A stretch of 64,000 bases of DNA from Parabacteroides sp. AM08-6. GTDB lineage: Bacteria; Bacteroidota; Bacteroidia; Bacteroidales; Tannerellaceae. The DNA lies in assembly GCF_003473295.1 (NCBI RefSeq), contig NZ_QRMP01000010.1, positions 1 to 64,000 on the forward strand, given 5' to 3'. The position numbers were made by a program, and so were the translations under genes. The notes beneath the pieces were generated by a model. It made no database searches. It worked only from the letters and a program-made list of their open reading frames with translations, and was not told where the DNA came from. Shown here piece after piece: positions 19,121-27,377 of this stretch (the first letter of the stretch is position 1; the number at the start of each line of letters is the position of its first letter).

Positions 19121-20212
19121 ATGAAATATATAGCCATATTAATAATGAGTCTTGCGTTCTTCACAGGATGCAAACAGCAATGTGATAAAAGTGATATGAA
19201 TGAATTTCTCGTTATCAAAGAACAAGGCAGCTTTGCCGTTGGTGGAACGGTATTGAAACATCCGGGCGAATATGATAACAGTCAATTTGCAGGTTGGGGA
19301 AAATCAGTAGAGCAGGGGCAGAGTTTTCATGCCGATCATGCTGTTGTTGATTATCAATTACCGGTGAATGCCCATAAAATGCCTCTGATCTTCATCCACG
19401 GCTACGGACAGTCGGCACGTAGTTGGCAAACAACACCCGATGGACGAGAGGGATTCAATACCTTGATGTTGCGGCGTGGATTCGGCACATACCTGATCGA
19501 TCTTCCCGGTCGCGGACGTGCCGGCCGAACTACTGCTCAAATGGAACTCAAACCACTTGCCGATGAACAGTTCTGGTTTGATATATTCCGTATCGGTCAG
19601 TGGCCGCACTTCAACAAAGGGGTACAATTTCCGACCGATTCGGCAGCTTTAGAACAATTCTTCCGCCAAATGACTCCTGACATTAGTACGCACAGCATGG
19701 AACCGGTACTATCTTCCATCAACGCCCTGATGAATAAGATAGGACAAGGAATAGTCGTCACTCATTCGGCTGGAGGTTATCCGGGTTGGATGGCAGGAAT
19801 ACAAAATTCGAACGTGCGAGCTATTGTTTCTTACGAACCTGGCGGCTATGTTTTTCCCGAAGATGAAGTACCCAACCCCATGCCAAGCCTTACAGGTACA
19901 CTTTCAGGAACAGGGGTGCCGATGGCAGAGTTTATGAAACTTACCAAAATCCCGATTGTTCTATATTTCGGAGATTATATCCCGGAAGAGGTAACAGATA
20001 AACTCGGTAGTGAGAATTGGCGTGTTCGCCTTCAAATGGGTCGTAAATTTGTAGAAACAATCAATAGGTACGGAGGAAATGCTACCCTTATCGAACTACC
20101 CAAGATCGGGATATATGGAAACACACATTTCCCAATGTCTGACTTAAATAATGTAGTAATAGCTGATTTGTTATCCGAATGGATAAAAGAGAAAGGTATC
20201 AATAATAAGTAA
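19121..20212 (+). CDS. Alpha/beta-hydrolase lipoprotein
   Basis: 363 residues from Met 19121, whose signal (ILIMSLAFFTGCKQQ) contains a lipobox; an upstream Met at 19106 adds five residues. The fold is an alpha/beta hydrolase: oxyanion region LIFIHGYGQSARSW, nucleophile elbow VVTHSAGGY with catalytic serine, and His near GIYGNTHFPMSDLNN. Probably surface- or periplasm-facing. It sits four nt before the flavodoxin gene. Esterase or lactonase activity is likely but the substrate is unknown. Confidence 0.82.
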   Translation: MKYIAILIMSLAFFTGCKQQCDKSDMNEFLVIKEQGSFAVGGTVLKHPGEYDNSQFAGWGKSVEQGQSFHADHAVVDYQLPVNAHKMPLIFIHGYGQSARSWQTTPDGREGFNTLMLRRGFGTYLIDLPGRGRAGRTTAQMELKPLADEQFWFDIFRIGQWPHFNKGVQFPTDSAALEQFFRQMTPDISTHSMEPVLSSINALMNKIGQGIVVTHSAGGYPGWMAGIQNSNVRAIVSYEPGGYVFPEDEVPNPMPSLTGTLSGTGVPMAEFMKLTKIPIVLYFGDYIPEEVTDKLGSENWRVRLQMGRKFVETINRYGGNATLIELPKIGIYGNTHFPMSDLNNVVIADLLSEWIKEKGINNK

Positions 20213-20216
20213 CGTT

Positions 20217-20810
20217 ATGAAGAATATAGTATTAATTCTATTTATGCTGATAGCCACATATCCACTATTAGCATGTGAAAGAAAGAACGATAGCTCTATA
20301 GAGGAAAATACAATTCCTGAAGTTAGGAACCGCAAAATTCTCATTGCTTATTTCAGTTGGGGTGGTACTACTCAACAGGTTGCCGAGAATATAGCCCGCT
20401 ATAGTGGTGGCACTCTTTTCAGAATAGAAACCGTAAATCCTTATCCGACCGAATATACACCATGTACCGAGGTGGCAAAAGAAGAACTGGATAAGGGCAT
20501 TCGCCCTAAGTTGAAAGCTATAGTGAAGGATTTTGACCAATACGATACAATATTTGTAGGTTGCCCCGTATGGTGGCACACCGCTCCGATGGCTGTTTGG
20601 TCTTTTTTAGAGAGTGATGCCTATGATTTCTCGGGAAAAACAGTAATTCCCTTTTGCACTTACCAAGCAACATATAGGGATGAAACGTTGGCAAAAATAG
20701 TTGAGCTAACACCGAATTCGAAGCATTTAAAAGGTTTTGGAACAACTAATAAAAATACCAATTTAGATAGTTGGCTGAAGGAAATAGGTGTACAAACTGT
20801 AGATAAATAA
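20217..20810 (+). CDS. Flavodoxin-family lipoprotein
   Basis: A 197-residue FMN protein. The phosphate-binding loop reads AYFSWGGTTQQVAENIA, followed by the family motifs GCPVWWHTAPMAVWSFLE and FSGKTVIPFCTY. Unlike cytosolic flavodoxins it has an N-terminal signal with a lipobox (ATYPLLACERK), so it is probably exported and lipid-anchored. Overlap-level spacing with the preceding hydrolase gene indicates one operon. It may carry electrons or reduce quinones or aromatic compounds for the CMD/cupin proteins. Confidence 0.85.
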   Translation: MKNIVLILFMLIATYPLLACERKNDSSIEENTIPEVRNRKILIAYFSWGGTTQQVAENIARYSGGTLFRIETVNPYPTEYTPCTEVAKEELDKGIRPKLKAIVKDFDQYDTIFVGCPVWWHTAPMAVWSFLESDAYDFSGKTVIPFCTYQATYRDETLAKIVELTPNSKHLKGFGTTNKNTNLDSWLKEIGVQTVDK

Positions 20811-20831
20811 CTAATTAATAACACATACATC

Positions 20832-21314
20832 ATGAAAAAGAAAGTATTGAAAAAGAACTATTTGATGTTGTCAATTCTTGTTTTGGGTTTATCAATAATG
20901 AGTTTGCAAAGTCTACATGCACAGCAAAAGGAAACGACCGACGAAAAGACAAAACAGGAACTTTTAAACTTATCCAAGCAAAAATGGCAGTGGATGTCAG
21001 ATAAAAATGTAGATTCACTGAATGACCTATTTCACAAAGAAGCTGTTTTCGTCCATATGGGAGGTACGATGAATAAGGAACAAGAGATAAATACCATCAA
21101 AAGCGGTGGAATCCATTATAAGCACACAGAAATAAAAGAAACATCGATCCGTTTTATAGGCAATACGGCTATCATCTTAGACAGAATCCGTCTAACAGCC
21201 GTTGTCGGAGGCAACGAAGTAGTCAATCCTTTTATGGTGACGGAGGTATACATATTGATGGATGGTAAATGGAAATTAGGTTCGCTGTCGTTTACTCGAC
21301 TGCTCAGAGAATAA
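20832..21314 (+). CDS. NTF2-like (SnoaL/DUF4440) secreted protein
   Basis: 160 residues with an N-terminal signal (LSILVLGLSIMSLQSLHAQ) followed by an NTF2-like fold: KQKWQWMSDKNVDSLNDLF, HKEAVFVHMGG and a C-terminal sheet ending LGSLSFTRL. Members act as small isomerases, cyclases or ligand-binding proteins; no catalytic residues stand out. Last gene of the AraC-linked operon, 110 bp from the convergent MobV gene. Confidence 0.75.
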   Translation: MKKKVLKKNYLMLSILVLGLSIMSLQSLHAQQKETTDEKTKQELLNLSKQKWQWMSDKNVDSLNDLFHKEAVFVHMGGTMNKEQEINTIKSGGIHYKHTEIKETSIRFIGNTAIILDRIRLTAVVGGNEVVNPFMVTEVYILMDGKWKLGSLSFTRLLRE

Positions 21315-21423
21315 GCGGTTATCTATTATGCAGGAAAATTTGCAATTTAGCAAAAAAAACTGTTTATCAGTGATATAAGCAGCGTTTTATTGGGATTTTA
21401 GTATGATCTAATAGTTGGTGCAT

Positions 21424-22722
21424 CTACAATTTTCGTTGTTGTGTCCTCTCTTTTATATTTATTCCTAATGATGAAAGAAACTCCCTTTGTTTTTGCTTGA
21501 ACCAATCGAATACATCCGTTCCATTGACGGTGAAGCGGATGTTTTCGGGTTTTGCCTTATCCTGTTCCAATTTCAGAGAGGCATTTTCAACTTTGAACCG
21601 CTTGCTATGCTCCTTTGAGTAGAGTTCGCCAGAGCCTACAACCGTTTCTTTATTGAATAGCCTGCGAACCATATCATCAGGTAGCCCAATGCTTCGCAAA
21701 AAGCCCTCCCAACGTAACAGTTCTTTTATATGCGGAAAGTAGTTAAAAATCTTATTCAACTGTTCCGATAGCTTGTCAGTGGCGGTTTTATGCTCAATCT
21801 CCATCGCACTAATCTTAGTGCTCAACTCTTTGATGTCATTGGAAAGATTGCAGTTCTCGGCTGTAAGGGCTTCGATTTGTTGCTGCTGTTGCTTGGTCTT
21901 TGAGCTTCCGAAGAGAGAGCCGACACCATCCAATAAAGTTGCCCCCACATCCGCAGCGGAGTTTTTCAACTTCTCCTTTTTGATGTCGGCTTTGACAGAA
22001 GATAGTTCCTGTTCCGCTTGCTCTTTCTGTTCAAGTAGCTGCGTGATATTCTCCTGTACGCTTTCGGATTGTGTAAGCAAGTCCCGATAATACTGAGAAG
22101 TGGTAACGTGTTTAGCCTGAGAACCGTCAATACCCCGTTGTAATCCATACTTCGCCATCTGTTCGGCATAAGTGTTCTGATACTCTTTCAGTCGGACACG
22201 GCTCATCACGTCATCGGCACACAGTCGGGCGGTGTCGGTGGATTTCTTTCGATACTTCTTTTTACCTGTTGTCTGCTCCGCTTTCGCCTTTCTCCGCTCG
22301 CCTGTAACGATAGGTATCATCGTGGCATGGATGTGGGGTGTGGTCTCGTCAAGATGCACCACCGCTGAAACGATATTTTCTGCTCCGTAGGTCTTCTTCA
22401 ACCAATCGAGGTTATCCCGACACCAATCATCCAACTTGTCTGCTTGTTCAATCCGTTTCATGTCATCGGGGCTACCCGTAAGCAAGATGCGAACCGCCCG
22501 AACTTGATTCTTACCAATCTTGCGTTGCAACCCTGCTGTTTCCAGTCGGTGCTGAATCGCTTCGGTGCGGTTGGTGACTCCATCGGGAAACGTTATCATC
22601 TCCCAATTGAGATGCGTGCGGTTAGCATCCGCATTTTTCGGGGCGATGGTTCGCTCAATGTGTGCCGACATTCCACTATCCGAACCGACTGCTTTCTCCA
22701 GATGTAATACTGCATATCCCAT
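21424..22722 (-). CDS. MobV-family relaxase/mobilization protein
   Basis: A 432-residue plasmid recombination/mobilization (Pre/Mob) relaxase. The N-terminal half holds the His-rich metal motif VVHLDETTPHIHATMIPI and the early NRTHLNWE motif; the middle is a long coiled coil with a Gln-rich stretch (KTKQQQQQIEALTA). It should nick an oriT and pilot transfer using conjugation machinery supplied in trans. The upstream gap (22723-22917) contains four inverted repeats and is the likely oriT. The protein looks full length. Confidence 0.92.
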   Translation of the reverse strand: MGYAVLHLEKAVGSDSGMSAHIERTIAPKNADANRTHLNWEMITFPDGVTNRTEAIQHRLETAGLQRKIGKNQVRAVRILLTGSPDDMKRIEQADKLDDWCRDNLDWLKKTYGAENIVSAVVHLDETTPHIHATMIPIVTGERRKAKAEQTTGKKKYRKKSTDTARLCADDVMSRVRLKEYQNTYAEQMAKYGLQRGIDGSQAKHVTTSQYYRDLLTQSESVQENITQLLEQKEQAEQELSSVKADIKKEKLKNSAADVGATLLDGVGSLFGSSKTKQQQQQIEALTAENCNLSNDIKELSTKISAMEIEHKTATDKLSEQLNKIFNYFPHIKELLRWEGFLRSIGLPDDMVRRLFNKETVVGSGELYSKEHSKRFKVENASLKLEQDKAKPENIRFTVNGTDVFDWFKQKQREFLSSLGINIKERTQQRKL

Positions 22723-22762
22723 TTATTTCTGATTTTATTGTTTAACTTTAAGGCTCTTTGCT

Positions 22763-22895
22763 TCGGCAGCCCACTGCCGATTTGGGGTGTCCAGAGGGTT
22801 GCAAACCCTTTGGCTTATTGGGGCTTTTTTAGTGAAGTGCAACGAAGCGTGAAGAAAAAGCCCTAATAAGCTATGGTATTTCTTTCGTAAATACC
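22763..22895. other. Candidate oriT: four consecutive inverted repeats
   Basis: Four hairpins lie between the relaxase start and the primase-like gene: TCGGCAG/CTGCCGA (22763-22780), AGGGTT/AACCCT (22795-22809), a 17-bp near-perfect repeat beginning GCTTATTGGGGC (22813-22829 against 22855-22871, one mismatch), and GGTATTT/AAATACC (22875-22895). This density immediately upstream of a MobV gene is typical of transfer origins. The nick site is not assigned. Confidence 0.65.
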
Positions 22896-22917
22896 TGTGG
22901 GGAAAGCGTGCTGCATG

Positions 22918-23859
22918 TTACATACGGAAACCCCTGTTTTTCTTTTTGGGCGGTTCGGTCTGCTTGGTTGGCTGGGACAACTCTACTGACCGGGTAAGCC
23001 GTTTTCCACACAGGTAATCGTTCAAGTCTTTGTACCCTCGATAGTGTACCGATTGGTCGGACACCTTCACCCCATACCGTTGTTGTATGTCGATGGTGGT
23101 ACGCATGCCTGTTTCATCATTGTCCAAGTAGCAATATATCTTCTCGTACCTTGCGAGCCTGTCCAACAGTTTGGGCGTGCTACCGGTGGAGTTCAAAATG
23201 AAGTAGTCCCTTTCCTTTATTATAGATGGGGTTGGACTGTTACGTTGTTTTAACACCATGTAGGATAGATAGTCCATAAACCCTTCGAACAGACAACACG
23301 ATGTAGCACCGTTGTTCATAGCGGTTACCGCTTTGGGGGCAAAGCACCCTTTGAAATACTTATTGCGAAGCTCATACCCTCCCTGCTCATTGCCAAAGGC
23401 GATGGCGAAGTAAGGTTTGCCGTTATGCTTGTAATACACCTCTTGGCAAGCCTGCCTTGCCAATGATGTGGGTATCTGCCGTTCGGCAAGGAATTGGAGC
23501 AATGCAGCGTTACCGAGTGGCTTGACGGTTATATCCTCGAAACTGTCAAAACTCTCTCGCTGGCGAAAAGAGAAAGAGAGGGTTTTGATGTTAGGCGTGT
23601 TGCTCCCGATGGCGTTCAGTGCGTATGCTACGCTGTCCGTTCCGTGCAACCGCATCGCCAGCGACACTATATCGCCACCTTTGCCCAAACCGAAGTCGTA
23701 CCACTCGTTACGGGATTGGTTCACTTTAAAGGACGGTTCGCTCTCGGTGCGAAGTGGCGAGAGATACCAAATGCTGTTACCCTGTACTCTCACGGGGGTG
23801 ATGCCGCAACTTTGCAGATACTCCGCAATGGCGATGTTCTTAGCTTGTTCTATGGTCAT
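22918..23859 (-). CDS. Primase-like protein with Toprim domain
   Basis: A 313-residue DnaG-like protein common on Bacteroides mobilizable elements. The N-terminal 90 residues follow the CHC2 primase layout (WYLSPLRTESEPSFKV, then WYDFGLGKGGDIVSLAMRL) but lack the zinc-binding Cys/His set. The Toprim domain follows, with Glu in CCLFEGFMDYLSY and the acidic pair in YCYLDNDETGMRT. A basic tail ends the protein. Likely role: priming or processing of transferred single-stranded DNA, or maintenance of the element. Confidence 0.82.
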   Translation of the reverse strand: MTIEQAKNIAIAEYLQSCGITPVRVQGNSIWYLSPLRTESEPSFKVNQSRNEWYDFGLGKGGDIVSLAMRLHGTDSVAYALNAIGSNTPNIKTLSFSFRQRESFDSFEDITVKPLGNAALLQFLAERQIPTSLARQACQEVYYKHNGKPYFAIAFGNEQGGYELRNKYFKGCFAPKAVTAMNNGATSCCLFEGFMDYLSYMVLKQRNSPTPSIIKERDYFILNSTGSTPKLLDRLARYEKIYCYLDNDETGMRTTIDIQQRYGVKVSDQSVHYRGYKDLNDYLCGKRLTRSVELSQPTKQTEPPKKKNRGFRM

Positions 23860-23938
23860 TTGAATGATGGTTTAATGTGATTAATCTTTTTTCTTTTCGC
23901 CAGCAACCTATCTATGTGGCGAAATAACTCTCCATATA

Positions 23939-24052
23939 GGTTTAGTTTAGATTGTATATATAGGATACAGAATAAACTAAACCGCCACCGAACCAGCCAG
24001 TAGCACCGTTTTACTTTACTCTATTATATATATGCCCAAAATAAACTAAACC
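23939..24052. repeat. Repeated TAAACTAAACC motif (inverted pair plus direct copy)
   Basis: GGTTTAGTTTA at 23939-23949 is the exact reverse complement of TAAACTAAACC at 23973-23983, which is repeated at 24042-24052. They lie between the primase-like gene and the small gene at 24024. Such spaced 11-bp motifs could bind an element-encoded protein or act in replication or transfer. No function is shown. Confidence 0.5.
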
Positions 24053-24338
24053 ACTCTGTTAGTAGTAGAAATCGGGATTGAAGCGGTACGCCTTGTTCTC
24101 CTGTACTATCCTTGTTGATTAAGCGTTCCCTGTTTGCTGGTTGGTAGCGTAGCAGGTTGTTGATGAGTTCGACTACATCTTTTTTGAGTATCGGTTTGGG
24201 CTTGTTGTGCTTTACCTTCAATTCGATGGTACTTAAATCGTAGTCAGCGAGTAGCCGTTTTTTGTTGAGTTCCGCTACCAACTGGCTATAACAACCTAAT
24301 TCCGAAACGGTTATTTTGAGTTCTTTGGTTCTTGACAT
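24024..24338 (-). CDS. Hypothetical small protein of the mobilizable element
   Basis: 104 residues, not recognised. The N-terminal part is basic and helical (KELKITVSELGCYSQLVAEL), with a lysine-rich middle (KVKHNKPKPILKK) and a helix reading VVELINNLLRYQPANRERL; the hydrophobic end (WFSLFWAYI) overlaps a repeated motif. It sits between the RhuM-like and primase-like genes in the same orientation, so it is probably an accessory element gene, perhaps DNA-binding. The C-terminus may be altered by mutation. Confidence 0.5.
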   Translation of the reverse strand: MSRTKELKITVSELGCYSQLVAELNKKRLLADYDLSTIELKVKHNKPKPILKKDVVELINNLLRYQPANRERLINKDSTGEQGVPLQSRFLLLTEWFSLFWAYI

Positions 24339-24372
24339 AATGGGTTATTGTGATAATGGGTTATTGATGTGG

Positions 24373-24762
24373 TTAGTTCTTGAACTCATTATTTCGCTTA
24401 CCGCAACTCACTTGAATAAACAGGGGCGGTGTCGCTGGTTTGCCGACTGTGCTTAGTCTGCTTAAAACCAACTCCCGAAACGCTTGTGCCTGTGGTGAGT
24501 GGATGCGAAAAGCGATGGCGGTTATCATATCCAGCCCGAAGTAATCGGGTAAAATGCTCTTACCAACTACTACACCACCGTGCGTATAGTCGGGAGCAAC
24601 CGCCCCCGACTTTAATACCGCTTTGATAGCTGCCCTTACCGTTAGGCTATATACCCCGAATAACTCCGCTATCTCAAAATCCCTCATTAGAATCGGAGTG
24701 GTGGTTGCACCCGGTATGGTGATTATACCGTTCTCGCTGATTGTGATTATCTCTCTTTTCAT
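24373..24762 (-). CDS. Small RhuM-like DNA-binding protein
   Basis: 129 residues from Met 24762 (MKREIITISENGIITIPG); a start at 24789 would overlap the integrase stop. A winged-helix-like part reads MRDFEIAELFGVYSLTVRAA, followed by YFGLDMITAIAFRIHSPQAQAFRELVL, which resembles the RhuM signature (a Leu-Asp-x-Ile-x-Ala-Val/Ile-x-x-Arg-x-x-Ser pattern). Likely a transcription or excision accessory factor of the element. It begins 12 nt after the integrase, so it was probably cotranscribed with it. Confidence 0.6.
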   Translation of the reverse strand: MKREIITISENGIITIPGATTTPILMRDFEIAELFGVYSLTVRAAIKAVLKSGAVAPDYTHGGVVVGKSILPDYFGLDMITAIAFRIHSPQAQAFRELVLSRLSTVGKPATPPLFIQVSCGKRNNEFKN

Positions 24763-24773
24763 GGCGCACTTTT

Positions 24774-26006
24774 TTAGATGGTTTTGCACAAGCTCTTTTC
24801 CAAATCTCCAATCTTACGCGATAGGATTTCCATATCTTGGCTAATCTTCTGATTGGTAATCTTCGCATAGATTTGAGTGGTTTTTATGTTCGTATGTCCG
24901 AGAATACGGCTAACGGTTTCAATAGGTATTCCATTGGATAACAGTATGGTTGTTGCCGCACTATGACGGGCAACATGAAAGGTCAGTCGGGTTTTAATAC
25001 CGCATTGAGTGCCTATCTTTTTCAATTTCTCGTTGCAACTGCTATTGCTCGGAACAGGGAATAAACGGTTATCGCCTGTCATTCCCTTGTACTTCTCGAT
25101 GATGTGTTTGGGTACTTCCAATAGTCGGATATTGGATTCCGTATTGGTTTTCTTTCTTCGGGAGATAATCCACATCTTGCCGTCAAAAAATGTCTGCAAG
25201 TTATCCATAGTAAGGTTCTTAACATCCGAATACGCCAAACCTGTAAAGGTCGAAAATAAAAATAGGTCTCGCACCAGTTCGTAAGTCTTATTCTTCATGG
25301 GTGCATCCATTAGTGATTGTAGTTCCTCTTTCGAGAGATAGCCTCTATCCACGCTTTCGGGGCTGTTGATATACCCTGCAAAGGGATTGAACGGCAATAC
25401 GCCCGAATTTCGAGCGATGGAGATAATGTGTTTCAATACAATCATATAGCCCCATATTGTATTGGTACGGCATTTACGTTCCGTTCTGAGGTAATACTCG
25501 AAGTCGTTGATAAAGGTGAGATTTAACTCTTTCAGCGGTATATCCTTGCGGTTGTAGGTGTGGGGCAGGAACTCTCAAATATGCTTGCATACAGTGCGGT
25601 AGCGTGCGAATGTTCCCTGTGCCCTGCTGTGTCCCACCTTTTTTAAGAACTCGTCATTGTGTTGCTCAAAAAGTTTGAGCAGGGTTTCTTGTTTGATACC
25701 GATACCCAGATAGGCATCTCTTAATTTGGCAGCGGTAACGTATCCGTCCGTCTGCATCATCTCTTGATAGCGACGGTTCACGTCCACTCGGATTTTATCA
25801 ACGGCATGGTTTATCTTCTGTGCTTCGATGCTTTTGCCCGAAGCCCTGCCACTCTTCACGTCCCACAGTCGGGGTGGAACATCCATTTTACAGCTGAACT
25901 GTTTGATTTCTCCGTCCACTGTCAGACGGCACATTAAAGGCACGTTTCCGTTAGGTTTCTCGCTGCCTTTCTTTAGATACATTAAAATTTTGAATGTCGA
26001 ACGCAT
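24774..26006 (-). pseudogene. CTnDOT-type tyrosine integrase interrupted by one in-frame stop
   Basis: Two open segments in the same frame make one recombinase of about 410 codons. The N-terminal part (25575-26006) holds the arm-binding and SAM-like core-binding domains. After a TGA at 25575-25577 the frame continues directly as EFLPHTYNRKDIPLKELNLT into the catalytic part. That part has the first Arg in LFSTFTGLAYSDVKNLT context, the HVARHSAATTILLSNGIP box and the nucleophile Tyr in NIKTTQIYAKIT. The TGA most simply arose from CGA (Arg). No frameshift is needed. Unless read through, the element cannot integrate or excise on its own. Confidence 0.9.
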
Positions 26007-26057
26007 AACTCTTTTTTTGGTTACAAAATTAGTTCTCTTAGAGTTATTCGTTGATAC

Positions 26058-26067
26058 GCAAATATAC
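26058..26067 (-). promoter_or_regulatory. Integrase -7 box that also matches the CTnDOT-type att core
   Basis: The minus strand reads GTATATTTGC. It contains TATATTTG, a perfect -7 box about 52 nt upstream of the integrase ATG, and matches the GTANNTTTGC core known for IntDOT-type attachment sites. ACGCAAAT occurs twice here with a 10-bp period (26056 and 26066). This may mark the right end of the element. No matching direct copy was found on the left. Confidence 0.45.
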
Positions 26068-26194
26068 GCAAATCACTGAATAAGATACGATTACCAAACT
26101 ATTTGCATTTTGTGTTTGGTAATGACTTAGTAATTCAACTCTGTCGCATATTGGCTTTAATAGCACGTGTTATTGTGCCACCCGAAGACAAAAA

Positions 26195-26246
26195 CAGAGC
26201 GTAACGAACACTTTTACAGTTGATTCGCTACGCTCTGCTCTTTTTT
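26195..26246 (+). terminator. Strong hairpin with T-run
   Basis: CAGAGCGTAACGAA (26195-26208) pairs with TTCGCTACGCTCTG (26224-26237) with one mismatch, followed by CTCTTTTTT. It is a good intrinsic terminator on the plus strand. No plus-strand gene precedes it closely, so it may insulate frdCAB from the mobile element or end a host transcript split by the insertion. Confidence 0.65.
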
Positions 26247-26367
26247 GCTTTCTGCGGAGTTGTTTATTTTAATTTTATCCTAAACGTAATCTTTTCGACA
26301 CAACATATAACAAAAATTTCACCACAATCTTAAAAAGTCTCACTATCTCAGATTTTATGTAGGCTCA

Positions 26368-26500
26368 CGATTATCAAAATGTCATTATTATGGCGACTAA
26401 ATAGGATTAATATGGCGGGTAAATTAAATTACCCGCACATGTAACCCTTTTTAACGTATCAATACGATTACAAAACGCTCAAATAACGAACATCCTGTCA
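26368..26500. repeat. 133-bp dispersed repeat, copy A (upstream of frdC)
   Basis: This segment and 36598-36730 are the same length, share the start CGATTATCAAAATGTCA and the end CTGTCA, and are highly similar throughout. An internal hairpin GCGGGTAA/TTACCCGC (26415-26436) is conserved while its loop differs between copies, and is followed by the shared run ACATGTAACCCTTTTTAACG. Both copies lie upstream of housekeeping genes. They could be a mobile miniature element, an RNA or a regulatory module. Confidence 0.7.
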
Positions 26501-26524
26501 ATTGGCGAAATATTTCTTTAATCG

Positions 26525-26556
26525 TTTGCGTGATATACGTATTTAGTCTACCTTTG
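26525..26556 (+). promoter_or_regulatory. frdCAB promoter (-33 TTTG, -7 TACCTTTG)
   Basis: TTTG at 26525-26528 and TACCTTTG at 26549-26556 are separated by exactly 20 nt, a textbook Bacteroidetes sigma-ABfr promoter, 65 nt before the frdC ATG. It lies just downstream of repeat copy A. Confidence 0.85.
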
Positions 26557-26620
26557 CGTGACAATTACATAGGTTAGCTGAAATTTTTAAACACAATTAA
26601 ATAACTTAAATTATTATCTT

Positions 26621-27343
26621 ATGTGGTTACTTAATTCTTCTATCGGGAAAAAGCTGATAATGAGTGTATCAGGCCTTTTTCTCGTTTTGTTCTTATTGTT
26701 CCACTTGTCAATGAATGTGGCGGCTGCTTTCTCCGGAGAGGCCTATAACATGATTTGCTCATTGTTGGGAGCTAATTGGTATGCCGTGGCTGCTACTTTA
26801 GTGCTTGCAGCAGGCGTTGTGATTCACTTTTTGTATGCGGTTATCCTGACGCTGCAGAACCGTAAGGCTCGCGGTAACGACCGTTATGCAATTAACGCTC
26901 GTCCGAAAGGCGTGGAATGGGCTTCCCAAAACATGCTGGTACTGGGTATTATCATTATCCTGTTCATGGTGTTGCACTTCAGCCAATTCTGGTATAAGAT
27001 GATGTTCGCCGAACTAATGGGCAATCACATGGTTACTCTTTGCGATGGGACAACGACCGTATCTCCTCAGGATGGTGCGGCATTCATTAATTATTACTTC
27101 CAAGGCAACATCCTGAACACGGTATTGTATCTGGTATGGTATGCCGCTTTGTGGTTCCACCTGACTCACGGTTTTTGGAGTGCTATCCAGACTATCGGCT
27201 GGAACAACACAATCTGGATGAACCGTTGGATCTGTATTTCTAAGATCGTAGCAACTGTTATCTGCGCTGTATTCGCTATTATCACTATCGTATTCTATCT
27301 GAATGGCGTAGGCGGTGGACTTGTTGCTTGCCCGGGACTTTAA
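26621..27343 (+). CDS. frdC: Fumarate reductase/succinate dehydrogenase cytochrome b subunit
   Basis: 240 residues forming a five-helix di-heme cytochrome b like Wolinella FrdC. Histidines likely to bind heme are seen in LFLLFHLSMN, VVIHFLYAV, VLHFSQFWYK and WFHLTHGFW. It anchors the FrdAB catalytic dimer in the inner membrane and passes electrons from menaquinol to fumarate in anaerobic respiration. First gene of frdCAB, 34 bp before frdA, behind a consensus promoter. Confidence 0.93.
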   Translation: MWLLNSSIGKKLIMSVSGLFLVLFLLFHLSMNVAAAFSGEAYNMICSLLGANWYAVAATLVLAAGVVIHFLYAVILTLQNRKARGNDRYAINARPKGVEWASQNMLVLGIIIILFMVLHFSQFWYKMMFAELMGNHMVTLCDGTTTVSPQDGAAFINYYFQGNILNTVLYLVWYAALWFHLTHGFWSAIQTIGWNNTIWMNRWICISKIVATVICAVFAIITIVFYLNGVGGGLVACPGL

Positions 27344-27377
27344 TTTAAGGTGTAACAATAATTGAAAATAAATCATT

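Noticed and set aside
21340..21349. GAAAATTTGC as left attachment site
   Set aside because: It resembles the core but is in the opposite orientation to 26058-26067 and has a mismatch; AT-rich sequence makes this likely by chance.
24774..25445. Separate short integrase gene
   Set aside because: It is in the same frame as the upstream N-terminal half and the sequence between is coding apart from one TGA, so it is one broken gene.
14017..26067. A single large island including the AraC operon as cargo of the mobilizable element
   Set aside because: No direct copy of the att-like core (GCAAATATAC on the plus strand) was found at the left in the right orientation, so the boundaries cannot be supported.
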